From NCBI RefSeq assembly GCF_002197845.1, contig NZ_NIDE01000004.1, forward strand, positions 434,001 through 498,000: a stretch of 64,000 nt of DNA, written 5' to 3'. The notes beneath the pieces were generated by a model that saw only the letters and a list, made by a program, of their open reading frames with translations, had not been told where the DNA came from and did no database searches. Positions 59,525-64,000 of the stretch are shown here, piece after piece. The stretch's first letter is position 1. Every line of letters starts with the position of its first letter. This stretch comes from Fimbriiglobus ruber. GTDB lineage: Bacteria; Planctomycetota; Planctomycetia; Gemmatales; Gemmataceae. A program made the translations under genes and the position numbers.

Positions 59525-61606
59525 ATGGCCCGCATCCGCCAGTTAGACCCGATCGTTGTCACCAAGATCGCCGCGGGCGAGGTGATCGAACGCCCCGCCA
59601 GCGTCGTCAAGGAACTGCTCGAAAACTCCGTCGACGCCGGCTCGACTCGCATCGACATCGACCTGGAGCAGGGGGGCACCGAACTCATCCGGGTGGTTGA
59701 CGATGGCGGCGGGATCGACTCGGACGATTTGCCGCTCGCGTTTATCAGCCACGCCACCAGCAAGCTCACGGAAGCCGACGACTTGTTTCGGATCTCGACG
59801 ATGGGCTTCCGCGGCGAAGCCCTCGCGTCGATCGGTGGGGTGGCCCAGGTGACATTGCAGTCGCGTACGCCGGACCGGCCGAGCGGGGCCGAGATCCGGT
59901 GCGACGGCGGCGAACTTTCGCCGATCCGCCCGTGGGGCGGGTCGAGCGGGACGCGGATCGAAGTCCGGCACCTGTTCCACAACTTTCCGGTGCGGAAAAA
60001 GTTCCTCAAGAGCATCGCCACCGAACTCGGCCACGTCTGCGAGACCGTGACCCGGCTCGCCCTCGCGAACCCGGGGCTGCACCTCGTCCTGCGGCATAAC
60101 AACAAGATGGTGTACGAGATCCCGGCGTCCGCCTCGCTGCCGGACCGGGTCGCTCTCTTCTTCGGCGGCGAGGTCCGCGACGCGCTGTACGAAGTCGATT
60201 CCGGCGAGGCACCCATCCGCTTGACCGGCTTCATCGCCGATCCCAAGTGCGACCGCGGGAACCCCAAGCTGCAATACCTGTTCGTCAACGGCCGCTGGTT
60301 CCGTGACCGGAGCGTCGGCCACGCGCTCCAGGAGGCGTACCGCGGGTTGCTCATGACGGGCCGCTACGCGGCCGGGTTCTTGTTCCTGACCGTCCCGCCG
60401 GATCAGGTGGACGTAAATGTTCACCCGACCAAGGCCGAAGTCCGCTTCCGCGAGAACTCGCTGATCTATTCGCTCGTTCGCGCGACGATCAAAACCCGGC
60501 TGTTAAAGGAAAACCTCGTCCCGAAACTCCAGGTGCCCGCTGAAGCCGCGTCGCCAGCCGAGGAGAAGTGGGAATTGCGATCCCCACCTCCCGCGGCGAC
60601 CGACAGCCTGTTCGGCCCGCGCCGCGCGGCGGCCGAGAAGACTCTTGCGCCGTGGGAATTGCCGGAAAGCGCGCCGCTGCCGCGGTCGTCCACATCGCCT
60701 TCTTTCTCACGCCCGGAGACAAGTTTCGAGCCGCGCGGAACGCCTTCGCCGTCTCTCCGCTTCGCGGAAGGTGCCTACGATCGGCCGAGTGCTTCGCCCG
60801 CGTCAGTGTCAGTCGTCGCGAAAAGTGAAGTGACGGAACTGACGCAACAAACGATTCCCCCATCGTCGCCGTTCCCGCCGGACGACGAATTGCGGCCGTC
60901 CTCACCATCTGCACTTCCCGTTACTCAGGAAAAAGAACCGGAACCGCCTGAGAACGAAGACGTGTTCCACGTACCCGCGACGACAGCGAACGAGGCGTTG
61001 CGCGAAGTTGCACCGTTCTCCCTGCCGGCTCTGCCGCCGGGCAGCGCTCTGCAAGTCCACGACGCATACCTCGTGCTGGAAACGCCGGAAGGGATGCTGG
61101 TCATCGACCAGCACGCGCTGCACGAGCGCATCCTGTACGAGCAACTCCGCCGCCGCGTTCGTGACGGGAAGCTCGAAGTCCAGCGGCTACTCATCCCCGA
61201 GCCGATCGACCTGCCCGCGGAGCAGGCGGCCGCCGTCCTCGACGCCCGCGACGCGCTCGCCGAACTCGGTTTGGAAGTCACCGACTTCGGCGGCAACACG
61301 GTCCTGCTCTCCAGCTACCCGACGCTGCTAGCCCGCCGCGCCCCGCACCTGATTCTGCGCGGCGTAATCGACTATCTCGTCACCAAAGATCGGCCGCCGG
61401 CGAAGGAAGTCCTGCTCGACCACCTGCTCGCCACGATGGCTTGTAAAGCTGCCGTGAAGGCCGGCGACCGACTCACGCAGGAAGAAATCGCCCACCTCCT
61501 GCACCTGCGCCAGATGGCCGAGGACTCCCACCATTGCCCGCACGGCCGGCCCACGTCGCTATTGTTCAGCCGTCAGGAACTCGACCGACAGTTCAAGCGG
61601 ATCTAA
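59525..61606 (+). CDS. mutL: DNA mismatch repair protein MutL
   Basis: A 693-residue MutL. The N-terminal GHKL ATPase has IAAGEVIERPASVVKELLEN, VVDDGGGIDSDDLPLAFISH, ATSKLTEADDLFRISTMGFR and GEALASIGGVAQV; the transducer domain follows with YLFVNGRWFRDRSV and PDQVDVNVHPTKAEVRF. A proline/serine-rich linker spans about 345-480. The C-terminal domain contains the endonuclease motif IDQHALHERILYEQ (about 527) and the metal-site companions ATMACKAAVKAGD and CPHGRPTSLLFSRQELDRQF, so it should be a nicking MutL as in bacteria without MutH. It makes the daughter-strand incision during mismatch repair. Confidence 0.97.
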   Translation: MARIRQLDPIVVTKIAAGEVIERPASVVKELLENSVDAGSTRIDIDLEQGGTELIRVVDDGGGIDSDDLPLAFISHATSKLTEADDLFRISTMGFRGEALASIGGVAQVTLQSRTPDRPSGAEIRCDGGELSPIRPWGGSSGTRIEVRHLFHNFPVRKKFLKSIATELGHVCETVTRLALANPGLHLVLRHNNKMVYEIPASASLPDRVALFFGGEVRDALYEVDSGEAPIRLTGFIADPKCDRGNPKLQYLFVNGRWFRDRSVGHALQEAYRGLLMTGRYAAGFLFLTVPPDQVDVNVHPTKAEVRFRENSLIYSLVRATIKTRLLKENLVPKLQVPAEAASPAEEKWELRSPPPAATDSLFGPRRAAAEKTLAPWELPESAPLPRSSTSPSFSRPETSFEPRGTPSPSLRFAEGAYDRPSASPASVSVVAKSEVTELTQQTIPPSSPFPPDDELRPSSPSALPVTQEKEPEPPENEDVFHVPATTANEALREVAPFSLPALPPGSALQVHDAYLVLETPEGMLVIDQHALHERILYEQLRRRVRDGKLEVQRLLIPEPIDLPAEQAAAVLDARDALAELGLEVTDFGGNTVLLSSYPTLLARRAPHLILRGVIDYLVTKDRPPAKEVLLDHLLATMACKAAVKAGDRLTQEEIAHLLHLRQMAEDSHHCPHGRPTSLLFSRQELDRQFKRI

Positions 61607-61753
61607 TTTTCGGGAGCGCAACCGCCTCGACCGCCGTCTAACGACGCGAGGACGAGAAGATTTTTGCTCGGCCGCGACGCGCAATCGGCTTCTCCGGTGC
61701 GGCGGTCGCGGGTACACTTGTCGGAATTGATGCCGAGTCACGGAGACGGATAC

Positions 61754-64000
61754 ATGCCACGGACGTTTCTCCGGCCGGGTCGCCCGGCCGGTCTCGTTCT
61801 GCTCGCCGCGTTCGCCACGCTGCTGGTCGCCGGCCCCGCGGCTGCGGTCATCAAGGCGCTCATACCACTCAAGGAAGTTCTCAACGGTGAAGAATTTATC
61901 TTCATCGCTCAGGTGGACGCCGTCGATGCGGCCAAGCCGTCCGTCGTCTTCACGTTCGCGGAGAACCTGAAGGGCAAGGCGCCGTTCGAGCGGATCGCGG
62001 TCAACCTGACCGGCGACAGCTTCGCCAAGAAAGACAACCACACCAAGGAAATGCTCGACCGTCTGGCGGCCAAGCGGCAACTCGTTTTCTTCTCCAGCAA
62101 GGTCGGCAAGGACTACAGCGCGTTCGGGTACATGGACGGCACATGGTTTCAGCTCCGCGGCGTGACCGACCCGGACGGGAAAACGGTGCGGTGGGCGTTC
62201 CTCCACTGCGAGCCGTACTTCCGCCGGACGTTCAAGGGGACCACGGACGAACTCAAAACGGTCGTGACCGAGTGCCTGGCCGGCAAGCGAAAGCCGCCCG
62301 AGCCGGACGAGAAGGAACCCCCGGGCTACGGGACCAAGCCGGAGAAGCCTGCCGACGGGAAGAACTCGCGGGTCGTGCCTTCCGGATCGGTTCCGGGTGC
62401 CGCCTCGCCTGCCCTCTTTGGCGTGATCCCGTCGTTCGTGCTAATCGGTCCGCTGGCGATCATCGCCGCGCTGTTCCCCGGCGTATTCGCACGGCTGGCC
62501 GTCGGGATGAAGCGGTGGCGGGCGTTCCTGACCGTGGCGAGTACGAACAGCACCCTCGCCCTGGCTTACTTCTGGCTGCGCTCGTACCTGCCGGACACGT
62601 TCTGGTTCAGCGCCCAGGCGTTCGCCATCTACCTACTTGCCGGGACGCTCGTCGGCCTGCTCTGGGCAGGACGTCGTTATCGTCAAGCCGCCGCGCTGGA
62701 GCCAGATGTCAGTGCCCCGCCGGCGCGGACCGAAATCCTCGGGTTGCTCGGCGTCACCGCCCTCACCGCGGTTTCCGTCGCCCTGACCGGCTGGTGGGCC
62801 GGGTGGGGCGAGGTGATTCAGATGCCGTGGAAGGAGTTCACCGGCATTGGTGTCGGGCTCGCTGCGGCCACGGCTTACGCCCTGTATCGCGCGGCCACGC
62901 AACGCATCGACGTGGGCTCGGACAGCAAGCCACTTCCGATCCGCCTCAGTTTGGCCGGCGAAGCTGTGGGCCTCAGTGCGCTGGCCGTCTTTAGCGCGAC
63001 GGTGCTGACGGTAACGTGGCCGCGGGAACACGGGCCGGTCGACCTCGCCGGTGAAGTCGGCGAAGCCGTCTCGACAGAGGGTGACAGTGGGCCGAAACTG
63101 GTCGACGCGAAACTGTTCTTCGAGACGCCCGATTTTCACGAAATCATGTCCTCGGCAAACGTAACGGGGGACAAGATCTATTTCGGCGCCTCCAAAACGA
63201 CTGGGTTCCGAGGTAGTGGGGCGGTCTTCTGCCTTGATCGGGCGACCGGCGCGGAAGCCTGGCGGTTCACGGACGACGGCGGGCTGATGCCGGTCTTCGC
63301 TACCCCGGCCGTGGCCGGCGGGCAGGTCTTTGCCGGGGAGGGGTTGCACACGGACGTCGAGCGCCGCCTCTTCCGGCTCGACGCGGCCACCGGGAAGCCC
63401 TCCTGGCCCGCGCCCGTGGCGACGACGAGCCACACCGAGGGCAGCCCCCGCGTGGCCAACGGGAAGGTCTATTTCTCCGCCGGCGACGACGGCCTGTTCT
63501 GCGTCAACACGGAGACGGGTAAAGAAGCCTGGCACCTCAAAGGCAGCGAGCAAAAGCTACACATCGACACGCCGCCGGCCGTGGCGAAAGGCATGGTCTT
63601 CCTCGGCAGCGGCTACCTCACCTTCGCAATGCTCGGCCTGAACGCCGAGACCGGGGCGGAAGTGTGGCGGACGCCCGCACCGTACCGCTCGTTCGGCGCG
63701 CCGCTCGTGATCGGTGACAAGGTCGTTTACGGCCTCGGCACCGGCAACTTGACGACCGACCTGGCCACCGAATCCGAGCCCGGGATTCCGACGGAGACGA
63801 AGCCGGCCGGCGCGGTCGTCTGCCTCGAAGCGGCGACCGGCAAGGAAGTCTGGCGGTACGACACGCCGAAGTCGGTCCACACGGCCACCGCGGCCGACGC
63901 CCGCACGGTGTACGCCGCGTGCCGCGACGGGTTCGTGTACGCCCTCGATCGCAAGACCGGCAAATTGCGCTGGAAGCGGTCGCTCGGCTCGGCCCTGACG
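61754..64000 (+). CDS. Membrane protein with PQQ-type beta-propeller, partial
   Basis: The frame is open to the end of the window (749 codons), so the C-terminus is missing. A signal peptide (RPAGLVLLAAFATLLVAGPA) is followed by an extracytoplasmic domain of about 180 residues (EFIFIAQVDAVDAAKPSVVF), a proline/lysine linker, about six transmembrane helices between residues 215 and 430 (FGVIPSFVLIGPLAIIAALF, GLLGVTALTAVSVALTGWWA), and then propeller blades with AVFCLDRATGAEAWRF, LFRLDAATGKPSWP, LFCVNTETGKEAWHL and VVCLEAATGKEVWRYD. Similar planctomycete proteins are annotated as PQQ-binding-like; the ligand is unknown. GGAGACGG lies before the ATG at 61754. Confidence 0.8.
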   Translation, partial: MPRTFLRPGRPAGLVLLAAFATLLVAGPAAAVIKALIPLKEVLNGEEFIFIAQVDAVDAAKPSVVFTFAENLKGKAPFERIAVNLTGDSFAKKDNHTKEMLDRLAAKRQLVFFSSKVGKDYSAFGYMDGTWFQLRGVTDPDGKTVRWAFLHCEPYFRRTFKGTTDELKTVVTECLAGKRKPPEPDEKEPPGYGTKPEKPADGKNSRVVPSGSVPGAASPALFGVIPSFVLIGPLAIIAALFPGVFARLAVGMKRWRAFLTVASTNSTLALAYFWLRSYLPDTFWFSAQAFAIYLLAGTLVGLLWAGRRYRQAAALEPDVSAPPARTEILGLLGVTALTAVSVALTGWWAGWGEVIQMPWKEFTGIGVGLAAATAYALYRAATQRIDVGSDSKPLPIRLSLAGEAVGLSALAVFSATVLTVTWPREHGPVDLAGEVGEAVSTEGDSGPKLVDAKLFFETPDFHEIMSSANVTGDKIYFGASKTTGFRGSGAVFCLDRATGAEAWRFTDDGGLMPVFATPAVAGGQVFAGEGLHTDVERRLFRLDAATGKPSWPAPVATTSHTEGSPRVANGKVYFSAGDDGLFCVNTETGKEAWHLKGSEQKLHIDTPPAVAKGMVFLGSGYLTFAMLGLNAETGAEVWRTPAPYRSFGAPLVIGDKVVYGLGTGNLTTDLATESEPGIPTETKPAGAVVCLEAATGKEVWRYDTPKSVHTATAADARTVYAACRDGFVYALDRKTGKLRWKRSLGSALT

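Overview
The window comes from a high-GC planctomycete, most likely of the Gemmata/Fimbriiglobus (Gemmataceae) type. Evidence: three DUF1559 pseudopilin-like proteins with the planctomycete N-terminus ([19 protein letters not shown]), a 16S rRNA gene that ends in its own terminator with no tRNA or 23S gene behind it (unlinked rRNA genes are known in planctomycetes), CXXCH/TPR and PQQ-propeller proteins, and many long proteins of planctomycete character. The placement is inferred from gene content and was not tested by a search.

Layout. 1-660: 3' part of 16S rRNA and its terminator. 0.7-28.5 kb: mostly intact chromosomal genes, namely a Trm112-like protein, hydroxypyruvate reductase, aroB with a GT87-like membrane protein, inositol-3-phosphate synthase, a DUF1559 protein, a GntR/LacI hybrid regulator, a COG2187 kinase-like protein, an apparent operon RR-HK-DUF1559-PepSY lipoprotein, a secreted thioredoxin-fold protein with two downstream genes, DUF2721, a stand-alone receiver, a Tat-exported TIM-barrel protein, TPR proteins, a third DUF1559 protein, and a seven-haem cytochrome next to a 998-residue membrane/TPR protein. 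28.76 kb: tRNA-Leu(CAA).

28.9-47.1 kb is a mobile-element graveyard of about 18 kb. In order: an ISNCY-type IS; an ISH3-type IS inserted into the last bases of the ISNCY end (5-bp duplication AATGT); the 3' half of a group II intron (domains V/VI plus reverse-transcriptase C-terminus) interrupted by a 241-bp MITE; a frameshifted DDE transposase; a second DDE transposase; a HAD phosphatase gene; the 5' half of another group II intron cut at the left end of an ISAs1 element; that ISAs1, itself interrupted by a 2.5-kb serine-recombinase element; a remnant of a second such recombinase; an IS701 fragment; a PQQ-propeller protein gene; a complete IS701 with TTAG duplication; an IS630 at TA; a 79-bp palindromic MITE; and the 5' end of a third group II intron fragment lying just behind the terminator of the lipoprotein gene at 47.2-47.5 kb.

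47.1-64 kb returns to intact chromosomal genes: lipoprotein, S41 protease, nadC, dxr-rseP (overlapping), a DUF104/PIN toxin-antitoxin pair, DUF3500, a sigma-54 response regulator, a Uma2 family protein, mutL, and a PQQ-propeller membrane protein running off the end of the window.

The least ordinary signals are (i) the serine-recombinase element with a C-terminal HTH domain and a post-stop hairpin whose nine-base loop (TCACGGTGK) is shared with a diverged remnant next door while the stems differ; (ii) the same reading-phase break on a G/A run in two diverged IS701 copies; (iii) intron ends lying directly behind terminator hairpins; and (iv) a 33-base repeat with 10-base periodicity at the 3' ends of two unrelated genes. 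Transposase and recombinase genes in the island carry many single-base frameshifts, whereas I saw none in the chromosomal genes.
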